DNA of 36,272 nucleotides from Pseudomonas viridiflava. GTDB taxonomy: Bacteria > Pseudomonadota > Gammaproteobacteria > Pseudomonadales > Pseudomonadaceae. How positions within the stretch are numbered: the stretch's first letter is position 1; each line of letters opens with the position of its first letter. A model generated the notes under the pieces. The model was not told the DNA's origin and ran no database searches. It worked only from the letters and a program-made list of their open reading frames with translations. Made by a program: the position numbers and the translations under genes. The stretch is taken from the NCBI RefSeq assembly GCF_001642795.1, contig NZ_LKEH01000048.1, positions 182,667-218,938 on the forward strand, read 5' to 3'. Shown one piece after another: positions 1-8,386 of this stretch.

Positions 1-341
1 GACGAACTGGCGGCGCTCCACAGCCTGAACGTCTTGCCCGGCGTCGCCATGGGCAACACGTTCTGGCGTAGAAAATCGAAGTGCTTGGGCTCGCGGAAGA
101 AGTACGTCTCGTTGGTGGTCAGCAGGTCCAGCGCGACCTGCAGTTCACCGTGGCGCTGGTCCGTCATGATCAGCTTGAAGTAGTCGCCATAGCTTTTCAG
201 TTCATAGTGCTTGAGGCGCTTGAACAGGCGGCCGGCTACCAGCGCCTTCTTGGCCGGCGACAGATTGATACCCGCTGCGCGATACAGCCAGGATTGGAAC
301 TGGCCGAATTCGCGGTCGTTGAGTGCGGCTGTGTCAGGCAT
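1..341 (-). CDS. cheR: CheR-type chemoreceptor methyltransferase (N-terminal part, cut by window edge)
   Basis: The reading frame starts at the ATG at 341 and stays open to the window edge, giving about 113 residues. It shows the CheR N-terminal helical domain (start MPDTAALNDREFGQFQSW) and then the beginning of the SAM-dependent methyltransferase domain with the typical LLTTNETYFFREP segment. CheR proteins methylate glutamates on chemoreceptors to adapt the signal. It lies directly downstream of cheW in the same direction, with about a 10-bp gap, as expected for the last part of a chemosensory operon. The C-terminal catalytic part is outside the window, so the exact CheR subtype, such as one with a TPR tail, cannot be judged. 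Confidence 0.9.
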   Translation of the reverse strand, partial: MPDTAALNDREFGQFQSWLYRAAGINLSPAKKALVAGRLFKRLKHYELKSYGDYFKLIMTDQRHGELQVALDLLTTNETYFFREPKHFDFLRQNVLPMATPGKTFRLWSAASS

Positions 342-350
342 ATGCGGATC

Positions 351-890
351 TCAGTGCGCGTCGAAATCGAGAGCGGGTGTCTGACCGGCTTCGGCCAGGC
401 TCGACATCTCGTCGATGGACAGCACGCGCTCGACCTCAAGTACGATGACGAACTTGCCCTCGACCTTGGCCATGCCGCTGATGAAGTCGGCACGAATGCG
501 TGCGCCGAAATTCGGCGGCGGCTCGATCTGCGAGGCGGGAATTTCCAGCACCGCCGAGACCGTATCGACCAGCAGACCGATGTCCTGCGGCTGACCGTCT
601 TCGGTGCTGGCTTCAATGATGATCACGCAGCTGCGTCGCGTGGTTTCCGAGTTTTGCCGGCCGAACCGCGCCGACAGATCGACCACCGGCACGACGGCGC
701 CGCGCAGGTTGATCACGCCGCGCACGAACGACGGCATCATCGGCACCACGGTCAGGCTGCCGTACTCGATGATTTCCTTGATGCCCAGAATGCCGATGGC
801 GAACATCTCGCCACCGAGCATGAACGTCAGGTACTGCGCCTCTTCTTCCACTGCGGCTGCGGTCTGGTGTGTCTTGGCCAGTGCGCCCAT
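351..890 (-). CDS. cheW: Chemotaxis coupling protein CheW
   Basis: This 179-aa protein is a single CheW-like domain that links chemoreceptors to the CheA kinase. Visible family signatures include YLTFMLGGEMFAIGILGIKEII near the N-terminus, the receptor-contact loop VRGVINLRGAVVPVVDL in the middle, and GLLVDTVSAVLEI further on. The start ATG at 890 is preceded by a good ribosome binding site (AGGGAG, about 6 bases upstream). The gene lies between an MCP and cheR on the same strand, so it probably couples that MCP to the CheA of this operon. Confidence 0.95.
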   Translation of the reverse strand: MGALAKTHQTAAAVEEEAQYLTFMLGGEMFAIGILGIKEIIEYGSLTVVPMMPSFVRGVINLRGAVVPVVDLSARFGRQNSETTRRSCVIIIEASTEDGQPQDIGLLVDTVSAVLEIPASQIEPPPNFGARIRADFISGMAKVEGKFVIVLEVERVLSIDEMSSLAEAGQTPALDFDAH

Positions 891-926
891 GTCGTTCTCC
901 CTGTGTGACCTGTATCCGGTCTGCGA

Positions 927-2585
927 TCAGAAACGGGTGAATTCCGATTCATCCGGCGCGCTGGCCATGTTGTAGGCAAACGCCTTTTTAGGGGCGGGCT
1001 TGACCGGTCGCGATGGCTGGCGAGGCGGGGCGCTGCCGGAGGTGTCGACGCTTAAGTCGTTCACGGCCGTTCTGGATGCCGAACTCAGGACGAAGAAACT
1101 CATGGCCTGCTGCAACTGTTCTGCCTGGCTGCTCATCTCTTCAGCGGTCGCCGCCAGCTCTTCGCTGCTCGACGCGTTCTGCTGCGTTACCTGATTGAGC
1201 TGAGTCATGGCGGTGTTGATCTGTGCCACGCCCGCGGCCTGTTCCTCGGACGCTGCGCTGATCTCCTGCACCAGATCCGAGGTCTTGTTGATCGACGGCA
1301 CCATCTCGTCCAGCAACTTGCCGGCCTTCTCGGCCATGTCCACGCTGCTCGAAGACAGCTCGCCGATTTCCTGAGCCGCCACCTGGCTGCGCTCAGCCAG
1401 CTTGCGCACTTCGGCGGCAACCACGGCAAAGCCCTTGCCGTGCTCGCCCGCACGGGCGGCTTCGATGGCGGCGTTGAGGGCCAGCAGGTTGGTCTGGTAG
1501 GCGATGTCATCGATGATGCTGATGCGCTGGGCGATTTTCTTCATCGCCACCACGGTCTGTTGCACCGAGTCGCCACCTTCTGTGGCTTCCTTGGCGGCCT
1601 TGCTGGCCATGCCGTCGGTGACCTTGGCGTTCTCGGTGTTCTGGTTGATGCTGGCGCTCATCTGTTCGACCGAAGCGCTGGTCTCTTCAACGCTGGCGGC
1701 CTGCTCGCTGGTCGCCTGGCTCATGGACTGAGCTGTAGCGCTGACCTCTTCAGAGGCGCTGGCAAGATTGTCGGCCGCGTTGCGCACTTCACCGATGATG
1801 TGCGACAGCTTGCCGACCATGTTGCGCATGGCGTTGAGCACCATACCGGTTTCGTCTTTCGAGCCTTCCGCTATCTGCGCGCTCAGGTTGCCTTCAGCCA
1901 ATTGCTCGGCGGCGATGGCAGCGTCCTTGAGCGGGCGGGAAATGATCCGAGCTATGAACAGCGCCAGACCCAGTCCGATCAACAGCGCAGCGACCAGCAC
2001 CGCAATGATCGAGATACGCGCATTTTCATACAGGGCCGCGCCTTTCTCGCTGGCCGTGGTTGCGCCTGCATCGTTGAGCTCGACCATTTTCTGCAACTGG
2101 TTGGTCGCTTCATCGAAGTGCAGCTTGGACTCGCCCTTCAACAGCGTGCGCGCCTGATTCTCAAGACCCTGCCGAGACAGGTCGAACAGCTCTTTGCTAA
2201 CCACCAGGTACGCTGACCATGCAGTGGTCACGCTGTTGAACAACTGGCGATCCGTGTCGTTGGACAACAGGTGTTCATAGGTGGCCAGGCGGGTTTCGAA
2301 TTGCTTGCGCGCCTCGACAGCCTCCTGTTCCATCTGGGTCTTTTCCTGCGCCGTATCGGCCGCGATGTGCCGGTTTTCCTTCAGGCGATAGCTGGCCGCG
2401 TAAAAGCGCATGCCCGAGGCAGCACGCATGGAGGGCATCCAGTTTTCCTTCATGTCCTGAGCAGTCTGGTTGACCTGCCCGAGCTGAATGATGGCGAACA
2501 CGCCCATGGCCGCCGTCAGCGCCAGCACGACCAGAAAGGAGGTGATCAACTTGGTGGATATCTTCAGATCGTAAAACCATTTCAT
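927..2585 (-). CDS. Methyl-accepting chemotaxis protein (4HB sensor, HAMP, MCP signal domain)
   Basis: This 552-aa transmembrane chemoreceptor has a first membrane segment at about residues 10-30 (KLITSFLVVLALTAAMGVFAI). A periplasmic four-helix-bundle-like region of about 150 residues follows, then a second membrane segment (IIAVLVAALLIGLGLALFIA), HAMP, and a long cytoplasmic coiled coil. The signalling tip EIDDIAYQTNLLALNAAIEAARAGE-type sequence is present (QTNLLALNAAIEAARAGEHG visible). The protein ends in SEFTRF; its last five residues fit the loose CheR-tether pattern x-[HFYW]-x-x-[HFYW]. I chose the ATG at 2585, five codons inside the longest frame, because GGAGGT lies about 7 bases upstream of it. 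It sits between cheA and cheW and is probably the main receptor of this pathway. The ligand is unknown. Confidence 0.93.
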   Translation of the reverse strand: MKWFYDLKISTKLITSFLVVLALTAAMGVFAIIQLGQVNQTAQDMKENWMPSMRAASGMRFYAASYRLKENRHIAADTAQEKTQMEQEAVEARKQFETRLATYEHLLSNDTDRQLFNSVTTAWSAYLVVSKELFDLSRQGLENQARTLLKGESKLHFDEATNQLQKMVELNDAGATTASEKGAALYENARISIIAVLVAALLIGLGLALFIARIISRPLKDAAIAAEQLAEGNLSAQIAEGSKDETGMVLNAMRNMVGKLSHIIGEVRNAADNLASASEEVSATAQSMSQATSEQAASVEETSASVEQMSASINQNTENAKVTDGMASKAAKEATEGGDSVQQTVVAMKKIAQRISIIDDIAYQTNLLALNAAIEAARAGEHGKGFAVVAAEVRKLAERSQVAAQEIGELSSSSVDMAEKAGKLLDEMVPSINKTSDLVQEISAASEEQAAGVAQINTAMTQLNQVTQQNASSSEELAATAEEMSSQAEQLQQAMSFFVLSSASRTAVNDLSVDTSGSAPPRQPSRPVKPAPKKAFAYNMASAPDESEFTRF

Positions 2586-2615
2586 CGGGGTTACCTCCAT
2601 GGAAATGCAGGCGCG

Positions 2616-4700
2616 TCAGCGGGCCGCAGCCGACAGCGAATAAGGGGTTTGGGTCGAGCGGGCTTCCAGCTGGACGATCTGGTTGAGCAGCGCCGGTATG
2701 TCGAGAATCAGTGCCACCGCGCCGCTGCCCAGAATGGTCGAGCCGCTGATGCCACGCAGGCCGCCGAACAGTTTGCCGAGCGGCTTGATCACGGTCTGGA
2801 ACTCGCCGAGCAGGTCGTCCACCACCAGCCCGGCCTTGTGCTCCGCATAACGCACGACCACCACGTTCTGGCGCCGCGCGACGGGACCTTCATGGTTGAA
2901 GTGGTCACGCAGGTACACCAGCGGCAGCACCTCGCCGCGCAGGTCCAGATAGCCGTTGTCGCGGCTGGACTGACGGTCCTGTTCGTCGAGTTCGATGCAC
3001 TCCTGAACCATGTCCAGGGGAATGACATAGGTCGATTGATCGATGCCGACCAGAAAGCCGTTGATGATCGCCAGCGTCAGCGGCAGACGAATGCGCACGA
3101 TGGTGCCCTGGCCGGGCTGGCTGTCCAGGTCCACGGTGCCGCGCAGCAGGGTGATGTTGCGCTTGACCACGTCCATGCCAACGCCGCGCCCCGACAGATT
3201 GGTGACCGCCTCGGCCGTGGAAAAACCGGGCTCGAAAATCAGGTTGTAGATTTCCTGATCGGTCAGCACCGCGCCGCTCGCGACCAGGCCGCGCTCCTGC
3301 GCCTTTTCCAGAATGCGCTCGCGGTTCAGGCCTGCGCCGTCATCGGCAATTTCGATCACGATGCTGCCTGAGTCATGGTAGGCATTGAGGCTCAAATGAC
3401 CTTTTGCCGACTTGCCTGAAGCACGGCGCGCTTCAGCGCTTTCAATGCCGTGGTCCATGGCGTTGCGCAGCAGATGCATCAACGGGTCGCCGATTTTCTC
3501 GACCACGGTTTTGTCCAGCTCGGTCTCTGCACCACTGATAATCAGGTCGATGTCTTTGCCCAGTTCCTGACTGACATCGCGCACCACGCGGCGGAAGCGG
3601 TTAAAGGTATCGCCGATGGGGATCATGCGCAGGTGCAGGGCGCCGTCGAGTATTTCCTCGACCAGTCCCGATACCGTCGAGCTGGCTTCCTGAAGCGGCG
3701 CATTGTTGCAGGAGCGGGCCAGCAGATTGGCCCCGGCACTGGCGATCACCAGTTCGCCGACCAGATTGATCAGCTCATCGAGCTTGTCGGCGTTGACCCG
3801 CACATAGCGGCCGTCCTTGTTCTTCTGTTCGTTCGCAGACGATGCCCGCTCTGTGGAAACCTGGGCGGGGCCTCGCGGCACGGCGCGCTGATCGCCCAGC
3901 AACTCGCCACTGTGGATGACCGGGCTGGTGTCGTCCTGCGACACCAGGTCAGTGCCTGTGGATTCCGCCGTTTCATCCAGGGCAGTGATCTCTACGGCGC
4001 AGTCTTCGCGCACGAAATCGAACACTTCATTGATTGCCGCATATCCGGCTGCCGAGCGGAAATCGATCTCGAAACCCAGATGGCAGGATTCGGGGTCCCA
4101 CTCCTCAACGGTCGGAATGCTGTCGGTCACGGTGGTGACCTGGACCATCTGGCCCAGCGTATTGAGGTAACGCAGGAACGACAGCGGGTCCATGCCGTTG
4201 CGAAACACGTCCACGCCGAAACGCAGGGAAATGTGCCACAGCCTTTCTGCCTGAATATCGCTGACAGTTTCCGTCTGCACAGGCTGTGCAGCCGCTTGCG
4301 CAGGTGCCTGATACGCCTGCAAGGCCTGACGCAACGCGGCTTCACGCTCCAGCGCCGCGGCCTGAAGCTGCTCGCCACGGCTGGCCACCACCTCGATCAG
4401 CTCAAGCATGTGGTCGCCGGACTTGAGCAGCACCGCGATCAACTCCGCATCCACCGACACGCTGCCTTCACGCAACCGGTCGAGCACGTCTTCGACAATA
4501 TGGGTAAAGCTGACAATCGGAGTCAGGCCAAACAACCCAGCAGAGCCCTTTATGGTGTGGGCCGCACGGAATACCGCGCCGATGGCATCCTGATCGCCCG
4601 GCTCGCTTTCCAGTTGCAGGAGGGATTCCTCCATGGCCAGCAACAGCTCACGCGCCTCGACGATGAACGTCTGCTGTGCCTGATCAAGATTAATGCTCAC
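2616..4700 (-). CDS. cheA: Chemotaxis histidine kinase CheA
   Basis: This is the sensor kinase of the pathway, about 694 aa. The domain order is: an N-terminal Hpt domain with the phosphorylatable histidine in AAHTIKGSAGLFGL; a linker and P2-like region; a dimerisation segment (VNADKLDELINLVGELVI); an HATPase domain with the N-box (HLLRNAMDHGIE), the G1 box DDGAGLN and the G2 box GRGVGMDVV; and a C-terminal CheW-like regulatory domain. There is no fused receiver domain. I chose the GTG at 4700 because AAGGAAG stands about 6 bases upstream and the protein then begins with the usual SINLDQAQQTFIVEARELL. The 12 extra codons of the longer frame are not needed. It lies 42 bases downstream of the STAS gene. 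Confidence 0.94.
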   Translation of the reverse strand: MSINLDQAQQTFIVEARELLLAMEESLLQLESEPGDQDAIGAVFRAAHTIKGSAGLFGLTPIVSFTHIVEDVLDRLREGSVSVDAELIAVLLKSGDHMLELIEVVASRGEQLQAAALEREAALRQALQAYQAPAQAAAQPVQTETVSDIQAERLWHISLRFGVDVFRNGMDPLSFLRYLNTLGQMVQVTTVTDSIPTVEEWDPESCHLGFEIDFRSAAGYAAINEVFDFVREDCAVEITALDETAESTGTDLVSQDDTSPVIHSGELLGDQRAVPRGPAQVSTERASSANEQKNKDGRYVRVNADKLDELINLVGELVIASAGANLLARSCNNAPLQEASSTVSGLVEEILDGALHLRMIPIGDTFNRFRRVVRDVSQELGKDIDLIISGAETELDKTVVEKIGDPLMHLLRNAMDHGIESAEARRASGKSAKGHLSLNAYHDSGSIVIEIADDGAGLNRERILEKAQERGLVASGAVLTDQEIYNLIFEPGFSTAEAVTNLSGRGVGMDVVKRNITLLRGTVDLDSQPGQGTIVRIRLPLTLAIINGFLVGIDQSTYVIPLDMVQECIELDEQDRQSSRDNGYLDLRGEVLPLVYLRDHFNHEGPVARRQNVVVVRYAEHKAGLVVDDLLGEFQTVIKPLGKLFGGLRGISGSTILGSGAVALILDIPALLNQIVQLEARSTQTPYSLSAAAR

Positions 4701-4742
4701 GTGAACTTCCTTTTCGATCACTGAACCACACTGCAACGGGCG

Positions 4743-5033
4743 CTAAGCGAAGGCGCCCGGATGACACAGTTCGAATGTTTCCACGACCGCCTTGCTCTGC
4801 CCGGTCAGGCTGAGTGCGGTGCCGGTTTTGCCAGCCTCGCGCTCAATGACCGCCAGCAGTTGAAACCCTGCGCCGTCCATTTCGGTCACCTGCGACAGGT
4901 CAATCTGCATGCGTGGCGCACTACCCATCTGCGGCAGTAGTCCGGCAGCGAGTTCGGTCACGGTATAAATCGTCAGTTCGCCATCGATGCTGACACGCAG
5001 GGTGTCAGCAGTGGTTTCGCTCAACATCGGCAT
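4743..5033 (-). CDS. STAS-domain protein (anti-anti-sigma/MlaB-like) in chemosensory operon
   Basis: This 96-aa protein consists of one STAS domain, the fold of anti-sigma-factor antagonists and MlaB. The segment IDLSQVTEMDGAGFQLLAVI corresponds to the conserved loop and helix that in SpoIIAA-like proteins carries the phosphorylated serine. Here the position after the aspartate is glycine-alanine-glycine, so there is no obvious phospho-serine. The ATG at 5033 follows a strong GGAGG about 5 bases upstream. It sits between cheY and cheA, a known arrangement in some Pseudomonas chemosensory clusters. It may act as a scaffold or modulator of CheA, but its role is not shown by the sequence. Confidence 0.85.
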   Translation of the reverse strand: MPMLSETTADTLRVSIDGELTIYTVTELAAGLLPQMGSAPRMQIDLSQVTEMDGAGFQLLAVIEREAGKTGTALSLTGQSKAVVETFELCHPGAFA

Positions 5034-5056
5034 GCTGGCCTCCGTGGCCCGGACAT

Positions 5057-5425
5057 TCAGGGCAGAATGAGCTTGGAGACCGCTGCCAGCATCTGTGCAG
5101 GCTGGAACGGCTTGACCACCCAGGCCTTGGCACCAGCGGCCTGGCCCTCGGCCTTCTTGGATTCCTGCGACTCGGTGGTCAGCATGATGATCGGCGTGAA
5201 CTTGTAACTGGCCAACTTCTTCACTTCCTTGACGAACGTGATGCCGTCCATGTTCGGCATGTTCACGTCGCTGATGATCAGGTGCACCTTCTGCCCGCTG
5301 AGCTTGCCCAGTGCATCCTTGCCGTCGCAGGCCTCGATCACATCGTATCCAGCACTTTTCAGCGCAATGCCGACGACCTGCCGAACGCTGCTCGAGTCGT
5401 CGACCACCAATACACTCTTAGCCAT
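5057..5425 (-). CDS. cheY: CheY-like single-domain response regulator
   Basis: This 122-aa protein is a stand-alone receiver domain with the full active-site set: the acidic pair D9-D10, phospho-acceptor D53 in IISDVNMPNMDG, T83 in IIMLTTES and K105 in WVVKPF. It has no output domain, so it should act by protein binding, either as the direct CheA target or as a phosphate sink. The start ATG follows AGGAG about 6 bases upstream. It lies between the compact MCP gene and the STAS gene in one operon. Confidence 0.94.
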   Translation of the reverse strand: MAKSVLVVDDSSSVRQVVGIALKSAGYDVIEACDGKDALGKLSGQKVHLIISDVNMPNMDGITFVKEVKKLASYKFTPIIMLTTESQESKKAEGQAAGAKAWVVKPFQPAQMLAAVSKLILP

Positions 5426-5434
5426 GATTCGCTC

Positions 5435-6652
5435 CTAGAAGAACGTGATTTCCTGAGAATTCTGTTGCGCTGCCGATTCGCCGCGGTGCGTGCGGCGCTG
5501 TTCGTCAGTGGCGTAAGTCGACTCCATGCGCGCCAGCCACTCGCGGGCATTGATCGCGACGGCCTCGTCCGGAGACTGGCTGGACTGCTGCAAATGGGTG
5601 TGCAGCGAGTCGATGTTGTCGCGCACATGGGTGAGGATCTGACTGACCCGGTCCTGGAACTGCAGGCTGACCAGCACCTCGGTCATCTCGTCGCGAATAC
5701 CGTAGCTTTCCTGCTTCAGCAGGTCGGCGGATTCGGCCAGGCGTCCGGTAATGCTCTGGAAACGCTGCAGCACATGCTGAATGCTCTGTTCGGACTCGGC
5801 CACCGAATGGCTGTCCTGATCCGCGCCGCTGGAGGCAGCCTGAACCAGTTGGGTAATGGCATTGTTGATGATGTCGACCTTGGCCGACATCTGCTGACCG
5901 GTCTCGCTGGACTTGCTCGACAGGCTGCGCACCGCATCGGCCACCACCGCAAAGCCTCGCCCGGCTTCACCGGCACGCGCTGCTTCGATGGCCGCATTGA
6001 GGGCCAACAGGTTGGTCTGCGCCGCGATGGCGGCAACGTCGGCCGCCATGGTACGCAGCTCGCCGGTATAGGCCGTGAGGCTGCGCACCTGAGTCAGCGT
6101 CTCGTCGCGGCTGGCTTGCGTGGCTTTCAATGAATCGATGACCTGGCTCAGCTCGCTGTCGCTCTGCGCCAGCACCTTGAGTGCGCCGTCGGCATTTTGC
6201 CCGTCCAGCTCACCCGCGGCCTGCTGCGACGCCTGAACAGTCTCCTGCAGCCGCTCGGAAATGCCGGTGAACCGACTGGTCAGCTCGACAATGGCGGTCT
6301 CGGTCTGCTGACGCGAGCTTTCGACCTGCTTGGCCCAGATCGGCATCGCACCCAGCAACACTTCATTGAGCTGCGCCCGAGAAGCCTTCGCGCCGATTGC
6401 AGCGTCATTGGCCTGACGCTGTGTGAGCGCATCCGCCGTCAGACGCACGGCCTGTTCACGTTGCGAACGCGCGCTCCACACCCCGGTACTCACGCCGAGA
6501 ACGGCCAGTACGGCGCATGCAGCAAGATTGGCAGAGGAGGTGCCCGACTGAGTCAGAATCCAGGCAATGGCCGGGATGACCGGGACCAGCGGAAACCAGA
6601 GGAAGCGGGGATGACTTTGACCTGGAGTACTACCGTACTGACTCGACGTCAT
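5435..6652 (-). CDS. Compact membrane methyl-accepting protein without large sensor domain
   Basis: This 405-aa protein is the first gene of the chemosensory operon in transcription order. Two hydrophobic segments close to the N-terminus (FLWFPLVPVIPAIAWILT and LAACAVLAVLGVSTGVW) are joined by only a few residues, so there is no periplasmic ligand domain. No clear HAMP domain is seen. The rest is a coiled-coil MCP signalling domain with the hairpin tip AAQTNLLALNAAIEAARAGE. It may sense membrane or cytoplasmic state, or pair with another receptor. The C-terminus (QNSQEITFF) is short. AAGGA stands about 8 bases before the ATG. The gene is 9 bases upstream of cheY. Confidence 0.88.
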   Translation of the reverse strand: MTSSQYGSTPGQSHPRFLWFPLVPVIPAIAWILTQSGTSSANLAACAVLAVLGVSTGVWSARSQREQAVRLTADALTQRQANDAAIGAKASRAQLNEVLLGAMPIWAKQVESSRQQTETAIVELTSRFTGISERLQETVQASQQAAGELDGQNADGALKVLAQSDSELSQVIDSLKATQASRDETLTQVRSLTAYTGELRTMAADVAAIAAQTNLLALNAAIEAARAGEAGRGFAVVADAVRSLSSKSSETGQQMSAKVDIINNAITQLVQAASSGADQDSHSVAESEQSIQHVLQRFQSITGRLAESADLLKQESYGIRDEMTEVLVSLQFQDRVSQILTHVRDNIDSLHTHLQQSSQSPDEAVAINAREWLARMESTYATDEQRRTHRGESAAQQNSQEITFF

Positions 6653-6949
6653 GGGTTCGATCCTTGAACATTGCAGCGGATGAAAGCAACTTAGGGGTTA
6701 TCTGCCTCGATCATGGCAACTTTAGACCGTACGGACGCCATCCGTCCGGTTGATGACAGTTGGGTGACGACGTGCATGAAATACCTGTGTACTAGGTTTA
6801 GTCGTGATTCTGGAAATAGCGAGGGGAGGGGGATTTTGCACAGCGTCGTGGCTAACGTCGGGTTGTAGGAGGCCCTCCTCGACGCAGCGGCGTGGAGCAG
6901 AAAAGACGCCTATATGTCTTTGATACAGCGCGCGCTCGCAGTAAAAAAA
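6653..6949. other. Intergenic region upstream of the chemosensory operon
   Basis: This gap of about 300 bases must contain the promoter of the operon starting at 6652. A short hairpin, CGGACG-ccatc-CGTCCG, lies at 6732-6748, and a GC-rich inverted sequence (GGAGGCCCTCC) lies near 6868. No convincing protein-coding gene or clear sigma-70 pair was found. Confidence 0.4.
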
Positions 6950-7192
6950 TCAGGCGCGTTGTTCGCGATGGCGCTGCCATTCCTCCCAGCAGTTCTCCGC
7001 AACGATATCCGGATAGCCCCGCTCCTGTTCCATACTGAGCGCGACACTGAACCGAACCGCCATGCACGTCGCCTTGTCCCGGATGCCGATAACTTCCTCC
7101 TCCGTGAGTGGCGAGCCTTTTTCGTTTTCTACGGCTGTAAGAATGGCTACCAACGCAGGTATGAAAACAAGGCAAATCGGATCGGTTTCCAT
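6950..7192 (-). CDS. Conserved small protein of unknown function (80 aa)
   Basis: From the ATG at 7192, which follows GGAGA about 5 bases upstream, the frame encodes 80 residues. It starts with a hydrophobic stretch (ICLVFIPALVAILTAV), then an acidic segment (ENEKGSPLTEEEVIGIRDKA), and ends in a tryptophan-rich charged tail (NCWEEWQRHREQ). The good ribosome binding site and balanced composition suggest a real gene. The N-terminal hydrophobic stretch could be a membrane or buried helix. I do not recognise the family. Confidence 0.65.
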   Translation of the reverse strand: METDPICLVFIPALVAILTAVENEKGSPLTEEEVIGIRDKATCMAVRFSVALSMEQERGYPDIVAENCWEEWQRHREQRA

Positions 7193-7279
7193 GGGTATCT
7201 CCAAGGTTTTTCGCACCCTAGCAGAGTGGCAGAGCGGTCCTGACGCTTGCTCACAGTCAGGCAATGTGTGTGTTACATG

Positions 7280-7738
7280 CTAATCCGCAAACGCCGCCTC
7301 GATAAACGCCTCCAGCGTCTTCTCCTCCAGAATCTCCATCGAGAAATGCCCGAACCGCTTGGGCAGCCAGATAATCCTTCCCCCGGATGGCGTTTGCAGG
7401 TTCGAACGCGCCAGCGGCTTGCCGTTCTCGTCTTCCGGCTGCACACCGGCTGCGATCAGTTCGTCGTAAACCTTCTCGATATCTGGCGTCGAATAACAAT
7501 GCCGATAAATCATGCCCTCGCCTGACGTATCCAGCAGCTCCTTCAGATTCCCCGCCAACGGCTGGACCAGCATGAAACGCTCCGTGCCGATCATCGCGAT
7601 GGCATAACGCACATGCAGACCGCCGCGTTCCCAGACCAGGGTCTTGGATATTTTGGCTTGCAGGACGCGCGCGTAATAAGCGCAGGCTTCTTCGAGGTCG
7701 GTGACGAGGACGTCGATGTGGCTGAATTTCAGGTCCAT
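7280..7738 (-). CDS. VOC/glyoxalase-fold protein
   Basis: This 152-aa protein belongs to the vicinal oxygen chelate superfamily (glyoxalase, dioxygenase and resistance-type folds). It starts with the characteristic FSHIDVLVTDLEEACAYYARVL, the first beta-alpha unit with a possible metal histidine (H7). A second repeat begins near YRHCYSTPDIEKVYDELIAAGV and ends with IIWLPKRFGHFSMEILEE, where a conserved late glutamate is seen. The ATG at 7738 follows AGGAAC about 7 bases upstream; the longer frame adds 11 unlikely residues. The substrate cannot be read from sequence. It is divergent from the neighbouring HIT gene. Confidence 0.85.
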   Translation of the reverse strand: MDLKFSHIDVLVTDLEEACAYYARVLQAKISKTLVWERGGLHVRYAIAMIGTERFMLVQPLAGNLKELLDTSGEGMIYRHCYSTPDIEKVYDELIAAGVQPEDENGKPLARSNLQTPSGGRIIWLPKRFGHFSMEILEEKTLEAFIEAAFAD

Positions 7739-7858
7739 TGAACGTGTTCCTGCTGGCGCGGTGAATGACAAAGTGCCTGCAATCTCGCACGCCTGAGGTG
7801 CGCTGTCATATTCTCCCGCTGCGAGTCAGGTGCAGATGAAGAACCAGAGGATTGACTT

Positions 7859-8293
7859 ATGACCGAGTGGGACATCTTTGAGACCGGGCACTGGCGTGTC
7901 AGCCATCGACGTGATGCGCGATACAACGGCTATTTGATGGTTGCGTCCGTTGCGTCGGCGTCTGACCTGACAGACCTTGGCGACGAGGCGCTGGCTGAGC
8001 TGGGAGGTGTTTTGCGCAGGACCGAACAGCTTCTGATGCGGGTGTATGAACCCTGGAAAGTGATCGTCTACAAACTGGGTTTCTCGGCAGGCTTCAATCT
8101 GCATTTTCATGTGGTGCCAGTAACCAAGGCATTGCTCGCAGAGATAGCAGCGCATCCTGAGTATGCCGCTGAGCCGGATGGAAACGACGTGATACTTTTT
8201 GTGAGTCGTGAGTATTGCGAGCGGATGTTGAGTGCGGAGGAGAGGGTGAATCAGGTTGGCGAGGTAGACAGGCTGAAGGGAATGCTGGACTGA
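7859..8293 (+). CDS. HIT-like family protein with altered histidine triad
   Basis: This 144-aa protein has the HIT fold of nucleotide hydrolases and transferases. Its motif region reads FNLHFHVVPV, so of the classical H-x-H-x-H triad the first histidine is replaced by asparagine. The middle histidine (nucleophile in active family members) and the last one remain. An upstream strand with GYLMVASVASASDLTDL is consistent with the N-terminal part of the family. GAGGA lies about 7 bases before the ATG. It could be an active phosphohydrolase with altered specificity. The gene stands alone on the plus strand. Confidence 0.8.
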   Translation: MTEWDIFETGHWRVSHRRDARYNGYLMVASVASASDLTDLGDEALAELGGVLRRTEQLLMRVYEPWKVIVYKLGFSAGFNLHFHVVPVTKALLAEIAAHPEYAAEPDGNDVILFVSREYCERMLSAEERVNQVGEVDRLKGMLD

Positions 8294-8352
8294 TCGTGGC
8301 GCATTAAGCGCGCGGTGGCATCGCTTTAGTCAGGCTTGATATTGAGGTGCAA

Positions 8353-8377
8353 GCAGGAGGGCAAAATGCCCTCCTGC
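8353..8377. terminator. Strong hairpin between convergent HIT-like and ycaC genes
   Basis: An 11-bp perfect stem, GCAGGAGGGCA / TGCCCTCCTGC, with an AAA loop lies between the two convergent stop codons. Neither side has a clear T-run, so it is either a bidirectional transcript-end or stabilising hairpin or a weak intrinsic terminator. Confidence 0.6.
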
Positions 8378-8386
8378 GACGATCTG

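Noticed and set aside
81..908. Long plus-strand frame opposite cheW and cheR
   Set aside because: It lies antisense to clearly recognisable chemotaxis genes; long antisense frames are common in GC-rich DNA.
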